Notes: generated by a model from the letters alone, not told the origin. DNA of 64,000 nt from Anisus vortex (GCA_949126835.1 OX421495.1:19869079-19933078); one strand, 5' to 3'. Positions 50,501 to 60,770 are shown, numbered from the stretch's first letter. Program-made: numbers and translations.

Positions 50501-53500
50501 TTGGGGGAAAGGGAGATTGAGTTAGGATGCAATGTAATGGTCACTTTTTTCTTTTTACTTTCCTTTCCTCCCAGTTCCTGCCCCTCATATCCAATCACTA
50601 TATTGAATTACACATTGTGTTTTGTTTAACATATGTTTTGTTACGAAATGTGTTTAAGTTTTACAAGAAACGCATCTCTTTCAACTCTCTTGTTTATAGA
50701 CTTAATCAACTGATCTATACTTTGAAGTTTAATTTTTGTGTAACATTTTAAAACATGTAGACTATTGGTAAGTGAAGAAGTATCTAATTATTTTTTTAAG
50801 GTTTGTGTGTTGTTATGTTTAAATTGTTTTTTTTTACTAGTTTCTTTATATTTAAATTAATAAAGTAATTGCAAATGTATTATATACATATAAATTACAT
50901 AAGAAATGCAGCGGTGTCGCCAGATCCTGGGAGGGCATAAAAATGACTTCCTCTGCCATCGTCGAATCCAGCTTGTGGCGGCACGTCAGAATAGAGTGGT
51001 TGGTATTTGCCCTGGCCTTTGGTCCACATGATCCCGTTCTGAAGGTAGTGGAACAGTGCGAAGGAATTCCTGCCATCAGTGGCTATGACAAGTTGAAAGG
51101 TGTTGGTCTAAAATTGGTATCAGAAAGTTAAAGTGATATTTAAAAAATCATGCATCATTTGCAAGCTATAGTTTTAATATGTAATATTTGTCTGAAAATG
51201 TATCACATTCATCCACTTAGATCTTAAATTCTGGCATTTTTATCTTTGAATGCTCGTACACACAAGCTATCGTAGTTGAATTTTATTATTTTCTGGGACT
51301 ACCATTAGGATTTAAATGATATCCAACTACATGTACTACCATTCGGCACCCTGAAGCATTCAATATTTCATCAATCTGCATTTGTAAAAGGCATAATAAA
51401 AAAAAAGAAATTTGCGCCCTCTCCCCGATCAATCGCCTTAAAAAAACTTGTAAGCCTCGTTTTGGCACCCATTTATCTTGGCGCCAGGCAACATTTGTAA
51501 CCCCTGCCTCCCTTTAGCCACGCCTCTGTTATAAAAGTGTGAGTAAAGTGCCATTTTCAGCCCACATTGGTCCTTGGATATATGAAGCAGCTTTCTCAAT
51601 TTTATTTGGTGACACGTTTTTTTGTTGCCAGCACAATGTTCAGTCGAATTTATTTTCACCAACTGATGTACTAGAAAGATCTAAAGAAAACCTTCAATCA
51701 CAAAAAGCAACAGCTTATCAACATCTAGATTTTCAGTTGAAGACCTACTAAATAATGCCATTCCACCGCGACTCATTACCTGGTAGTTAACAGAACCTGA
51801 TTAGTTTCCTGGCTCTGGTGGAGTATATTCAACATGTATTTGTACTTGATGCTTATTTCCATGTATTCGATGACTAGATATTATGTTCGCTTCACTCTCT
51901 CCTGTGTCACAAATGCTGAGTGAGTGGTGCGTTACTTGTTTTTATGTTATATTGAAATATACTATGTTCATGAATGAAGACAATTATATTTTGTGCTCCT
52001 AAATTGTAGGTTTAGCCTACGCCAGATCTGAGTGTGACTGTGATTCTAGAGTCCAATCCACAAGAGGCAGACATTGTTTCAGCTCTAAATCCAGAGTTGG
52101 TCTGAGGCAGACTTCGCGATTTGTTTCCTAGCTACTCTTTTATTTTCCGCAATAAGTCGTGGCTCTTCCTTTCCAGCATTTAGACCAGTGTGCAAAAAAG
52201 ATCCCCCAACTACTACTGTCATGGGCCAGGATTTCAGATTCACACTTCCCAGTGTCTTCATCGTAGATCACGCTAACTGATACCTTTAAATCTGATTTAT
52301 TGACGATCTGTAGAGCTTTTGCCAAAAGGCAATTTCTGCGTACATGAAATCTTTTGGGATTTACTTATGTGTTAGTGTAATATAATACAGACTTAGACGT
52401 ACTATACTGCATAAAACATCGTTAGATTGTCTTCGTGAATAATGTGTATTTATTCTACCTTGTCGCTCTGTCCGCTGTAGTATCCAACTTGGTACCACGT
52501 GACAATAAACAGCGATGTCGGCGCATACGTCTCGAACCCAGAGAAGTAGGTCTGTACGTCTGCTGCCGCCCTTTCAATGAGTGCTGCATTCGTTGTTGAC
52601 CTGTGAAGGGTTAAAAAAAAACACAGAGCACACACGTTAGCATTTAATGACGGCGTTACACACAAGGGTTAATACATTAGAAGGATTTCTATTCCTGTCA
52701 CAATTCAACTTTTGTCTTCGCCACGTCTAACAGAACATGTAAAGGTACGAGGTCGCTTGAAAGACTTTGTTGTTTTTTTTAACATGAACATTAACAATGC
52801 TTGGAAACTTGTTTCTATTTTAGAATTGTAAGTTTTTTGAAGGCCATGAATAAAACCGAGCATGAAACAAGTTGGCTATAGATCAGTGGTTTAAACAGGA
52901 TTGTAAGGTAGAGGAAAGGGGAGAGGGGGCAAATGGTGCAAAGCATGGGCATGGGGTGGGGGAGAGAATATAAAAAAAGAGGGGGTGGGGGACACAATTG
53001 CACTGGGAAAAAGTTCACGGTTTGGGGGGGAAGGGGGTGCGTCAGCAGGTAAATTCTGAATTGGTGCACATATTTCTCGTAAAAAAAAAATGTTTAATTA
53101 TTTAAAAATAGAAGAAACGTGAATATTAAATTTTAAAGATTACATTAATTTCTTCAAAAAAATATTTAAAAAACAAAGTAAAATAAATATTTCTTTATTG
53201 CTCCTTTTTTTTTTTGGCAAAGGGGAGAAGTTTGACGAATTGCCCTTCTTGTACTCCCCCTTTCCCTGTGAATAAGCCTATAATAGAGTCGATTATCGGA
53301 TATTTGATGCTGCTTTCTGCTCAATGAGTGAGCGACAAAGACTAAATTGAGGAATTGTTCATAATATACAAATATGCAACAGTAAAAGAGAATTGATCTA
53401 CACATTGAAGTAAGGACCAAGACTACATAGAAGAATTGTCCATAATATACATATATACAAAAGTAACAGAGAATTGATCTACACATTGAAGGAGCGACAA

Positions 53501-53720
53501 AGACTACATAGAAGAATTGTCTATATGTAACAGAGCCTTGATCTACTATATTGGCAGTTAGTTGTACACAGTTACTTTACCTGTAGAAGATGTTGCCTTT
53601 CTCTGTGGTGTCCACGTCTGCCAAGAAAATAGCGATCATGCGAATGCCCAGCGGTATGGATACATCAGCCCTGTAACCTGGAAGGTCAGTATCGAATGTC
53701 ACGTGGCCGTTCGTGTTGAC
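27046..53720 (-). CDS. NID: nidogen (entactin), 25 exons, 1,229 residues visible, 5' end missing
   Basis: Exons on the minus strand: 53581-53720, 52459-52600, 50899-51107, 49696-49790, 48823-48975, 47767-48003, 43760-43969, 42836-43054, 41043-41165, 40024-40140, 39318-39443, 38967-39098, 36690-36809, 36056-36277, 34893-35036, 34406-34528, 34110-34238, 33677-33802, 33198-33308, 32383-32505, 31963-32134, 28769-28926, 28460-28583, 27705-27823, 27046-27161. They total 3,690 nt and stay in frame to TAG. The order NIDO, EGF, G2F barrel, EGF string, YWTD propeller, EGF defines nidogen, a secreted basement-membrane glycoprotein that in other animals links laminin and type IV collagen. No thyroglobulin type-1 module was seen. 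The first visible exon starts inside the NIDO domain ([20 protein letters not shown]), so signal-peptide exon(s) lie further upstream. Several introns carry arrays built on the splice junctions. Confidence 0.93.
27243..27302 (-). mobile_element. 3' end fragment of a LINE with TATCTT-type tail
   Basis: The minus strand reads AATTTCCATTGTTTGGATCA followed by ATAAAGAAATCTTACTTTATC. The same end occurs in plus orientation at 39555-39613 (TTTGGATCAATAAAGAAATC then TTATC repeats). Such AATAAA-plus-short-repeat ends are typical of CR1/L2-like LINEs. Only the tail is present. Confidence 0.5.
28921..31590 (-). repeat. 54-bp minisatellite carrying a 3' splice site and the start of a YWTD exon, ~49 copies
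   Basis: On the minus strand each unit reads GTTTTATTTGCAG, then GGTTTTGTACTGGACAGACTGG, then about 19 nt that lead into the next TTTATTTGCAG. The copy nearest the true exon (acceptor at 28926) continues into nidogen coding sequence. The unit is 54 bp (18 codons) and encodes [18 protein letters not shown] without a stop. At least four units (near 29424, 29690, 30285, 30819) are 50 bp because of a 4-bp deletion and break the frame. Other variants are GGAAAA in place of GTACAA, CAGCAA in place of CTGCAA and an A-run. Copies are otherwise almost identical, so the expansion is recent or homogenised. Confidence 0.96.
32970..33204 (-). repeat. 82-bp tandem repeat containing a 5' splice site, ~2.9 copies
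   Basis: On the minus strand the last exon bases GTGAATATTAAAG and the donor GTAGATAATTCCG of exon 33198-33308 recur twice further into the intron as GTGAATATTAAAGGTAAATA. The copies start at about 32970, 33052 and 33134. Intronic copies have GTAAAT, which fits donor consensus as well as or better than the true GTAGAT. Confidence 0.9.
33677..41165 (-). CDS. NID: nidogen segment: about eleven EGF modules (10 exons)
   Basis: Ten exons from 41043-41165 down to 33677-33802, mostly one EGF each and all phase 1-1, give visible residues 469-922. The module at 40024-40140 begins [10 protein letters not shown], a calcium-binding EGF signature. Exon 36056-36277 holds one and a half modules; the second is finished in 34893-35036 (GYRGDGFNC). 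Typical ends are [12 protein letters not shown] and [12 protein letters not shown]. Uniform 1-1 phase allows module gain or loss without frame change, consistent with the long EGF string compared with vertebrate nidogens. Confidence 0.92.
35728..36060 (-). repeat. 19-bp minisatellite carrying a 5' splice site, ~17 copies
   Basis: Exon 36056-36277 ends GGATACAGAG followed by the donor GTATGG. Directly downstream in the intron the unit AATACAGAGGTATTGTCAT repeats about 17 times, each with an ACAGAG/GTATTG or ACAGTG/GTATTG junction-like motif. Some units are shortened near 35960-36020. Confidence 0.92.
37170..38005 (+). mobile_element. decayed non-LTR retrotransposon: reverse transcriptase end plus 3' tail
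   Basis: Around 37210-37320 the plus strand reads [20 protein letters not shown], with the FADD catalytic motif of non-LTR reverse transcriptases. Further pieces in shifted frames read [16 protein letters not shown] (about 37437-37480), [15 protein letters not shown] (about 37515-37550) and [16 protein letters not shown] (about 37585-37630), all in the usual order for Jockey/CR1-like elements. From about 37785 to 38005 is the 3' tail whose fragments recur elsewhere in the window. Inactive. Located in the nidogen intron 36809/38967. Confidence 0.82.
38315..38425 (-). mobile_element. 3' tail fragment of the same LINE family (minus orientation)
   Basis: Reverse match to the 37785-38005 tail: GAAGCTCTTTCTATACAGAA, ATCCATGGTTTAAGTCTAGC, CCTTGCC. 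It lies about 300 bp from the tail of the relic at 37170-38005 in inverted orientation. Confidence 0.55.
39555..39613 (+). mobile_element. LINE 3' end with (TTATC)n tail
   Basis: TTTGGATCAATAAAGAAATC followed by three TTATC-type repeats. Same end as at 27243-27302 on the other strand. Confidence 0.5.
40629..40857. mobile_element. piggyBac-like MITE with TTAA ends, 229 bp
   Basis: Left end TTAACCCTCAGAGGCCCA and right end TGGGCCTCAGAGGGTTAA are exact reverse complements over 18 bp including TTAA. The TTAA target duplication and CCCT start fit piggyBac. The interior has a long G-run at 40801-40816 and no coding. In the nidogen intron 40140/41043. Confidence 0.85.
41791..41984. mobile_element. 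hAT MITE with perfect 8-bp target duplication, 194 bp
   Basis: Starts CAGGGGTCTGCAACG and ends GTTGCCGACCCCTG. CTCTAAGC flanks both sides (41783-41790 and 41985-41992). A partial inverted copy lies at 45278-45376. In the nidogen intron 41165/42836. Confidence 0.9.
42836..48975 (-). CDS. NID: nidogen segment: first EGF and G2F beta-barrel (4 exons)
   Basis: Exon 48823-48975 encodes an EGF module ([15 protein letters not shown] ... [14 protein letters not shown]). Exons 47767-48003, 43760-43969 and 42836-43054 encode the G2F domain (visible residues 247-468), with [51 protein letters not shown] and [13 protein letters not shown]. In vertebrate nidogens this barrel binds perlecan and collagen IV; binding here is inferred. 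The 47767-43969 intron holds a GATA-type microsatellite, a hAT MITE, a SINE and a 33-bp minisatellite. Confidence 0.92.
43206..43345 (-). mobile_element. SINE 3' fragment (reverse orientation), decayed
   Basis: CGGACCTTAGGGCTGGTGAA, GCTGCTTTGATCACGAC and GGGATTGTGCGGCCAG correspond, in reverse, to the 3' half of the SINE family. The tRNA-like head is absent. Confidence 0.5.
44005..44635 (-). repeat. 33-bp minisatellite, ~19 copies, just upstream of a 3' splice site
   Basis: On the minus strand the unit contains TTGTCTTCTCTTCCAG then TTATAAAATATCCAGCA. It ends 25-40 nt before the 3' splice site of the G2F exon that starts at 43969. Each unit holds a pyrimidine tract plus CAG resembling a 3' splice site. 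33 bp is 11 codons, so the array is open in more than one minus-strand frame, but the frame that runs out of it does not match the real exon frame. Confidence 0.93.
44700..44962 (-). mobile_element. tRNA-derived SINE, reverse orientation, full-length-like
   Basis: In reverse it reads GGGCACGGTAGCCGAGCGGC (box-A-like), GGTCCCCGGTTCGAATC (box-B-like, close to the tRNA consensus GGTTCGAATCC), then the shared body with TACCCAGCTCGGATGG and 3' GGTGAACGCTGCTTTATCGG. It directly follows the 33-bp minisatellite in the same nidogen intron. Confidence 0.82.
45158..45215 (-). mobile_element. small SINE 3' fragment
   Basis: CCCGTCGGACTAAATAGATC and GGCTGGAGAAGCAG match, in reverse, the extreme 3' part of the SINE family. 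Confidence 0.4.
45278..45376 (-). mobile_element. partial inverted copy of the 41791-41984 hAT MITE
   Basis: ATTGAGTGCCAGGGC, ACTTTTAGGATGTTAGC, AATTAGAAATCCTAC and GTTGCCGACTCCTGC repeat, in part reversed, the interior and one end of the MITE at 41791-41984. Confidence 0.5.
46144..46497. mobile_element. hAT MITE with perfect 8-bp target duplication, 354 bp
   Basis: Starts CAGGGGTCGGGAACC and ends GGTTCCCGACCCCTG, exact reverse complements. CGCTAAGG flanks both sides (46136-46143 and 46498-46505). Inverted relative to the copy at 23832-24213, with shared interior CATCTGGCTCGCGAGCCA. In the nidogen intron 43969/47767. Confidence 0.92.
46760..47560. repeat. (CTAT)n / (GATA)n microsatellite, ~800 bp
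   Basis: Almost pure CTAT repeats, interrupted by a GTCT patch (47301-47340) and by a duplicated island TTGTCCATCCATTCATCCAC at about 46782 and 47088. The duplicated island shows that a block of about 305 bp was copied as a unit. It lies about 200 nt downstream (in transcript sense) of the donor at 47767. Confidence 0.96.
48185..48380 (-). mobile_element. diverged SINE-like relic
   Basis: GGGATTGTGTGACCAGCAC and, near the other end, GGATTTAAACCCTGGAC, which in reverse resembles a decayed box B. Similar layout to the main SINE family but a different middle. Confidence 0.4.
49110..49560. other. unassigned GC-richer intronic stretch
   Basis: A compositionally distinct block in the nidogen intron 48975/49696 with short open frames on the plus strand (49115-49450, 49282-49578). 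No domain, splice pattern or terminal repeat was recognised. It may be an old mobile-element fragment. Confidence 0.3.
49696..53720 (-). CDS. NID: nidogen segment: NIDO domain (4 exons)
   Basis: Exons 53581-53720, 52459-52600, 50899-51107 and 49696-49790 give residues 1-195 of the visible protein. Landmarks are VNTNGHVTF, then [55 protein letters not shown] and [14 protein letters not shown], the usual order in NIDO domains. The start of the domain (before VNTNG) is missing, so at least one more exon is expected upstream of 53720. The junction at 50899/49790 splits the Met codon of LMGSN. Confidence 0.9.
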
Positions 53721-53884
53721 CTGGCGGAACAGAAATATATAAGGAATAAGCATAGATTACAGCGACATCCCTTTGCAATTACTATAAATAGTACTGTGTT
53801 TCGGCAGATTTATTATTTTATAATAAAAACATGAAGAAAAAAAAACGTGTTTCTTTCAAAGGTCGGCTATTGACAGTTATAGGA

Positions 53885-53995
53885 TGTATGAAGTAGTCAG
53901 GAAAATAAACTTAATATCATTTAAAACATTTATCAAAATACTAGACTCCATTCAAACCACGGATAAGGATTAAGAACCATTAATCGTATTCATAT
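53885..53995 (+). mobile_element. 3' tail fragment of the dispersed LINE family
   Basis: AATATCATTTAAAACATTTA, ACTAGACTCCATTCAAACCA and CGGATAAGGATTAAGAACC are diverged matches to the 37785-38005 tail. Confidence 0.5.
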
Positions 53996-54185
53996 AAGTC
54001 GCATTTGTAGCATATAATAAGCTAAAAATATAAGGGATAACAGAAAAAGAGAGAGGAAGAGAGAGAGAGAGAGAGCGGAATATAGGGAGGGGAGGAGAAA
54101 GTCTAGTGATAAAAATAGAATCAGTATGATGTGAATGAGCTTAGTGTGAGAAGTCTTATCTTGACTTCTTAGCGTAGTATGAAGA

Positions 54186-54460
54186 ATACGCACAGATATG
54201 CTGCTTTATTATCAATTATCAATTATCCGCACAGTGAGGTCTCATCCAACAAGTGTCCGCTCAGCAGAGGTCATCAGCTCAGACTGCGTGTTCCACACGT
54301 CTACAAATATTCATTTTTTTTTTATTTCCGTCAGCCATTAGACTGTGGAACACACTGGACAGAGCCTCCATCACTTCCCCCCTCTGTGCCGGCTTTCAAA
54401 TCTTCACTGAATGATTGTACTAAATACTTCCAATGAAACTCCGTCGTCTGTTTATAGATC
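54186..54460 (+). mobile_element. non-LTR retrotransposon ORF2 C-terminus, decayed
   Basis: Pieces read RCPLSRGHQLRLRVPHV, then, after a shift, a run ending SAIRLWNTLDRASIT (54335-54375), then SVPAFKSSLN. The order RxxxLR...F..SAIRLWN.L...V..F+..L is the usual C-terminal end of Jockey/CR1-like ORF2 proteins. The following 54570-54620 carries three copies of GAGGCCCTATTG/CGAG. Confidence 0.65.
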
Positions 54461-57400
54461 CTGTTTGTATGTTACACAATATTCATACGTAGTTAGTGCA
54501 CACTTTTGATTCCAGAGTCCCAGAGCATTTGCAATAAAATCATCCTTAAATTTTGGACTTGTTCCTCGGCCTTTTGAGGCCCTATTGAGGCCCTATCGAG
54601 GCCCTATTGGGTCTCCACAGTACAATGAAGAAGAAGAATTATGTCAGTAGAGGAATATTTATGATTCTTAAATGATTTGTTGAATGAAACTCATAAGACT
54701 GTCACTTACTTAGTTGTTTAATTATAGTTACTAAATCTTTATGCGAAGATTCCATTCTTTTTTTGTAACCCAAGTTATCCTAATGGTGACAGTTAATTCG
54801 AAGTAAACCTTTACTATTGTTGATATCGAGCCTGGAATGGTTTGCTTTTTGCTCGAATCCGGCATGTAAAGGCTGTACACCCTGTCAAATAATTCTATTT
54901 TTTCCCCCTCTAATCTCGCCTGTCTGTCAAGGGCCACATTACGACCATGGAACTGAGGATTTCATTCTTTAAGCTCAATGAGTTTGGAATCCCGCTAGCA
55001 TCAATGCTAGTCCTAAGAGTTCTTTGATTGAGGAGGAGGTGGGGTGGGGGGAGGGGTTAATCACGCTAGCGTGGATGCTTCACTTTTTCCCAAGTTTACT
55101 AAACGTCTCGTGTATACTGTGCTATGCATTCTGCACTTCTCTGTTAGCACCTGACTTTCCCAATATATACGGGTTTTTTTTTCCACCTCCCTTTGATGTT
55201 ATATGCATATATTTACATAATCTAGATACAGTAGAAGCTTCATGTTGATATCGTCATCAGGGTATGTTGAGATAAACAAAATAGCCCACAGCGACTACCT
55301 GTTTAAGACACTTTACTAGTTCCATCTGTCTCCTGAGTGTCTCAGGTCTTTGACTCTGAGGTGTAATAGTAGTTTAGCTCATGGGTGTGTCCCTTACCCA
55401 GCGGAGGCGGTATCTCTATTTCCCCTCCAACCCTAGTGTTGCATGTAGCCGTGTTCTTGAATAAAACAACTAAAAAGATAGCAATGCGAGTTGTTTAAAA
55501 AAATGAAGCAATAGCAGCACAGCACTTACCGATAACACCAAAATAAAGGGAAAAAAAACAGCTACAATATTTGACTATGGTCTGCTAAATCTACCGCTAT
55601 CATTCTTACGTCACTCATACGTCATATTCTTAACGTGAAAGGGATATATTTGAACATTTACAACACGTTTACTAACAACTTGCCAGGCATTATATTGAAC
55701 GATATGGGGGGGGGGGGGGGGGACCCACATTCCGTTGATCTTTACAGTGAATTCGCCTCATTGCGCACATTCTTGACAGCTCTAATGGAATATTGATCTA
55801 AGGTGCGTCAGTATATTAGGAGATCTTCACGCTTCCGGCCCCTGATTTGATAATAAAATAAATATAAGGGATATTATTAGGTCATCATTCACTTACTGAA
55901 TCTTATACCAGTAAACCACGATTTTTTTAGTAACTAAAATATTATTATAATTAAAGTAAGCCTACATTTTTTTTATTGTATAGATATATAAGGTAGTTTC
56001 GATGGTCGCGTTGAGTCGCTATGCTACAATAATAAACGCAGACAACAGTTAAAGCGTAGGTGGCTATAATGTCCTATATAGAAGTAGCGTCTGTAACATA
56101 ATATAATGTAAGTTATGATAAATTACATCCATTATGATCCTCGGCTTTCAGCTTTCCGAAATTTTGGTTTGACTACAACCTGTAGTGATAAGACACTGCC
56201 ATTGACAAGTCTTAATGAGGTGAGAACTTTTCAAATGGAAGAGATCATGAACTTCCGGTGACATATCCCGCCATTTTTGTAAACGCAAACCATGCTTTTG
56301 GTGGTGTTTGAAAATTGATTTCAACCTCGACGGCCAGCTCTGGTCTTTTAGAAATATACAAGGGCTACAAGATTAGTTATGAGGAATCCGTTTTTAACAT
56401 CAACAGTGAGTAGGCGATAATTAATACTCAAAGTCGCGTTAGGATAAATTTATCTTTGTTTTTAAAATAAATTAGTCAAGAGTTGCGGCCTAGGTTATTA
56501 AAAAAAAAATGCGTAAATTCATAAAAACATCAAGCAATTAGTTTAGGATTATAAATAGGTGATTCTTCACGACTGACATTCACAATCTATCGTTTTCTTT
56601 TGTCACCATCTTTTGGAAATCAAATAAAATTCAGTCCATTACATATTTCTTTCACAACCAGTAACGCAGCACACAGACATGTTTTGAATTAAAAAAACGA
56701 ATGGGACCGGAAATGCTTTATGATTCGACCTTTTATGTATGCATAATCGTTAAGAATTGTCAATTGCAATGTTCTATTTAAGTTGATCTATTTCGCCTAC
56801 AAATTTAGGAATTTTGTTCTAAAAGACTGTCGTTGGGCCAACTACGACAAGAATGTATCCGTCCCTAGAAAAGTTTTCGTGGGCAACGAAATCTCACTGT
56901 CACTAGAAAGTAGAAAGCCGACGGCTGGAAGAGATAGCTTGTATCGTAATTAGATCCACCATTTTACACCGTAATGACGAATGATGACGCTGATAGCGAT
57001 TAATGAGAACATAGAAGCAATCTTAATGAGACTAATTAGCGCGCGAACCGAGTAACCCTCCCCCCCCCCCTCTCTCTCTCTTATCTTAAAGAAAAGGTAA
57101 TTATTGTGAAAACATGGATTGTTAAGGGGACTCAACTGTCACGGCCCGTCAATAATAATGTTGCGGCCCACTAGTAAAAAGGGAGACAATTTAAGTAGAT
57201 ACACATTAGGCCATTGGTTTGTTTCATCAAAATAATTTAGTTGTCCATGTTGACCTGGAATTTTTACACCGAATCAATAAAACTTCTAAATCTCTTATTT
57301 TAAAAACATTTGTGAATATAAATGCAGAATTATGTTTTGTAACATATAAAGCTACACAAAAGTAAATATAAAATGATCGAAACATCATAAGCTGTTTGAA

Positions 57401-59511
57401 TTTTTGTGTGTAGAACAAATACAAATGTGATGAAAGTGTTGTAGACTAAATAATAGTGGAGAATTAAAACTAAGATTCAATGAACATTTAATTTATCCGG
57501 TTGACCTTGAGGCAGCTTGCGGTGTCTAATGAGTCCTTCACAAAATACGTAAATCAAATAGTACACGCAACCACAACAAGCCAGCAACAGCTAGATCTAG
57601 GAGTGCGGGAAAAATGGGGAAAAGTAAATTTTTGAAGAACTTCAATGGAAAAGTACAAAAGTAGGGGCACATTTGTTTAACTTACAAAAATGTTTAAAAT
57701 ATTTAGTAACACTTGTGAATTGAATCAGAACAGATGAAAAGCTCCGAAGAAGAAATTCAGTGCAGAATTAGAAAAAAGACCAAGCCTTTAGTTTGATTTT
57801 TAAATCCAAGGTGGCATTTTGCAAAGTGCTTAACATCTTGGTTGTGTCCCAGAATGCTTGCAAAAGGTCAGCTACACTTGTAAATACTCTAAAACACGTT
57901 TTCAAAATATAGGCTACGATTTCGGAGTAGGTTGAGAATCGTTTGACCTCACTCCACCTCCGATGGAACTAAAGGAGTAGCCACAGATTAAGCAAGCACT
58001 TTTCAGCTAGATCTACCCGGGCTGAATTGTTTGATAGCCCAATATAAATGGTCGCCTGCTAACTGCGTGCCATTGAGTGGGCACTCTATAGAAAGTAACA
58101 GCCACAGTAGACCGACCAATCAAAAGGTAGCACTGAACAGCAGATTTAAACTTGAAAGTCAAAGAACTGCTCGTAAACAAGGATATAGACACAGACTTAA
58201 ATAGATGGTGATTCCCTTTTGTTCTAGTATACCATTATATGTACTAATTCGACTGCCTCTACTCTACCTATTTACTATGTCTTACAATATTGCTAACAAT
58301 TTTATCATTGTTCCTATCTTCTACCTCGTGCAACAGAACGATTAATATTCATACAACAAATGTGACTAAACTGAGATTGAAAAATATAGATTTACAATAA
58401 TATTACAATTTAAAAACCACTAAAATACAATACTATTGAATACTTCCAATACGGAACGTGTCCTTCAGACCTGGCCTCTGTAGGCCTACCATTTTACCAG
58501 GTCAGCCCTATGGCCCCAGGAGGCTACCTTCAATGACAATCTGTACGGTCGACAAGAGCAACTGACAGCCACGGCGCAGTTCATTACAACTATAGAGCGT
58601 TCTCGGTGGGCGTGGCTTAGGTTTTTAGTGACGTATTTGTGTAAATATAAGAACCCACTTGAGGTACAAATGTAACGTGGTGAAAGTGAAGTTGTTCTTT
58701 ATCATGCAAAATTCACATCTGAAGATTGGCTATCCTACTCAAAAATAAGGAGGTAAATAGTAGTACTGTAGATTAATTGATTAATGTGATTAGGCTAGGG
58801 CCGGCTAGACCTATTTACACTTTCAATTTCACTTTATAGGCCCAAACTTTTAATGTTTCGTAGGCTAGGCTACGATGTCAAGTGATAGTGTTTGTTAATA
58901 GGCTATCTAGTCAAGTCACTAATAGGCTCACATCGTCTATGATCTATGTCTATGATAATAATAAAATAGCCTATTTTATTTAACATACATAATACAGCTT
59001 AAATCTTAATAAGACTTAAAACACAACACATCATTTAAAAAAAGCTCGAGCCTATATGAAACTTTATTAATACAGCGGCCATTATTACTTGTACACCATT
59101 ACAGAAAGTAAACACAAATCACGTGCTTTTTGTCACGTGATTGCAAACGCCCTATCGGACTTGTCTGAATCCTCCAAATCATAACTTTTGAGAACGAAAA
59201 AGAAAGAAGAATACTTCCAAAGTAATTCACTTCATCATGCCCACTAAAACACATTTCTTTGCGACATTAATTTTAAAGGCTACATTTGTGCTCGTAGAAA
59301 TATGTAAGCTTGCATTTTTTGTTTTTGGTTGTTGTTGTTTTTAAAAACAGTTTACCTGGCCATTGTTTGACATTGATGTAGTGGTTCAAGTTATTGGCCA
59401 GATTGTAATACAAACGTTTACAGTGACATCTGTTGGCAATTAGGTTTGATTTTCCTCTTAAATTCTGCTTTCTTTACCATTATCGACTGACTCTCTCTCT
59501 CTTTCTCTCTA

Positions 59512-59514
<3 letters not shown>

Positions 59515-59543
<29 letters not shown>
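59515..59543. repeat. (CA)n microsatellite
   Basis: About 14 CA dinucleotides, preceded by a CT-rich tract. Confidence 0.9.
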
Positions 59544-59546
<3 letters not shown>

Positions 59547-60399
59547 ACATATAGGCCTACTTAGGCCTATAAATATAATAGGCCTATATATTCCTTAATT
59601 CAGCGATGAAGAGAGCGGCTTAGCAAGGGTGGTGCGTTGAGTTCGGGCCGCACCTTGCAAAGATATCCTAGCTACGCCGCTGGATAATGATGTGAACAAA
59701 TCTGGAAAGATGCAGCAGCGCTGGACCTATGACTGTAACGAACATTCATCGGATAATTGATGACATTACATATACCTTTTTTTTCTAAACGTACCGGTAG
59801 TCTTGCGCAATGAACATGACCTTATGCTCTTATGGGCTGGTGGGGAGAAGATATCAAGATTATGTATTATTAATCTTGCACCAGTTTGCGGTCCACATAT
59901 ATAAACATTACATCATTAACCAGGTGGAGTTTTATCAACACTACGCGAGTTTCTAAACGTTTATCCAGCGGCTTACTTAAGTGTGGCACTTCTTTATTAA
60001 TACATGTCCAGGATGGGGAAAACTGCTTAGGTGGGCAAAATTTGTAGTATTCATATTGTTTACAATACATTTAAAAACTAATTAATATGCAGGTGATGGC
60101 AGTGACCTTATTACCTTCGTTTTCCCTTCGAGATTTTACAAATGTCTTAGGCTCACGTATGCTATAAAGATAGGCGCATAACTCTAGTAGGCCTATCTCC
60201 CTATTACACGGATTAGGTAATAATAAATGGTTCTACTATTCATTATTTTTTAAAATAATGTAATGTCATTTTTTTTCTACTTTTCAGCTTTCAATTACTG
60301 TCCACCGAATGTTCTACCTTGCACTCAGCTCCTGGTTCCGTAACCCCGCTATTACCCCCAGGTGTGTTTACCTGAAGAACACCAAATTCTTTCACTGTC

Positions 60400-60730
60400 T
60401 TTTTATCTCTATTACTTTCAATCTCCTTCTCTGTCTCTCTGGTTCCACCCACTTCAACTCTCACTCTTTTTCTCTCATTTCCCAATTCACATATCTCTCT
60501 AATACTTCCCCTCTCTCATTTCATCTCCCCTCTCGCTCCTGTTTGAATATCTTCTATCTCTCTTACCCTCCCTTCTTCCAGTGTCTCTCTTTCTCCTTTC
60601 TCTCTTTCCCTCCATTCTACACGTGTCTCTCTCTCCTTTCTCTCTCCCCTGCCTTCTTCCAGTCTCTCTCTCCTTTCGCTCTCTCTCTCTCCCTTCTTCC
60701 AAGTGTGTGTGTGTGTCTCTCTCTCTTTAT
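60400..60730. repeat. polypyrimidine (TCTC/CTTT) tract
   Basis: About 330 bp of pyrimidine-rich sequence on the plus strand with loose internal periodicity (CTCTTTCCCTCC, CTTCTTCCAGT) and a short GTGTGT run. Long open frames on either strand here are composition artefacts. Confidence 0.8.
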
Positions 60731-60770
60731 CACCGTATCTCGTTTATAACTAAATTATCATAATGACCAA

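Noticed and set aside
51539..51751. 70-codon plus-strand frame (starts [13 protein letters not shown])
   Set aside because: No recognised domain, lies in a nidogen intron on the opposite strand, and flanks look like decayed repeats; too weak to call a gene.
52140..52325. 61-codon minus-strand frame in a nidogen intron
   Set aside because: No similarity to NIDO, no acceptable splice sites, and the neighbouring exons already join in frame without it.
60309..60763. Plus- and minus-strand open frames of 60-146 codons
   Set aside because: Low-complexity pyrimidine tract gives stop-free frames by composition (Ser/Leu/Phe on one strand, Arg/Glu/Gly on the other).
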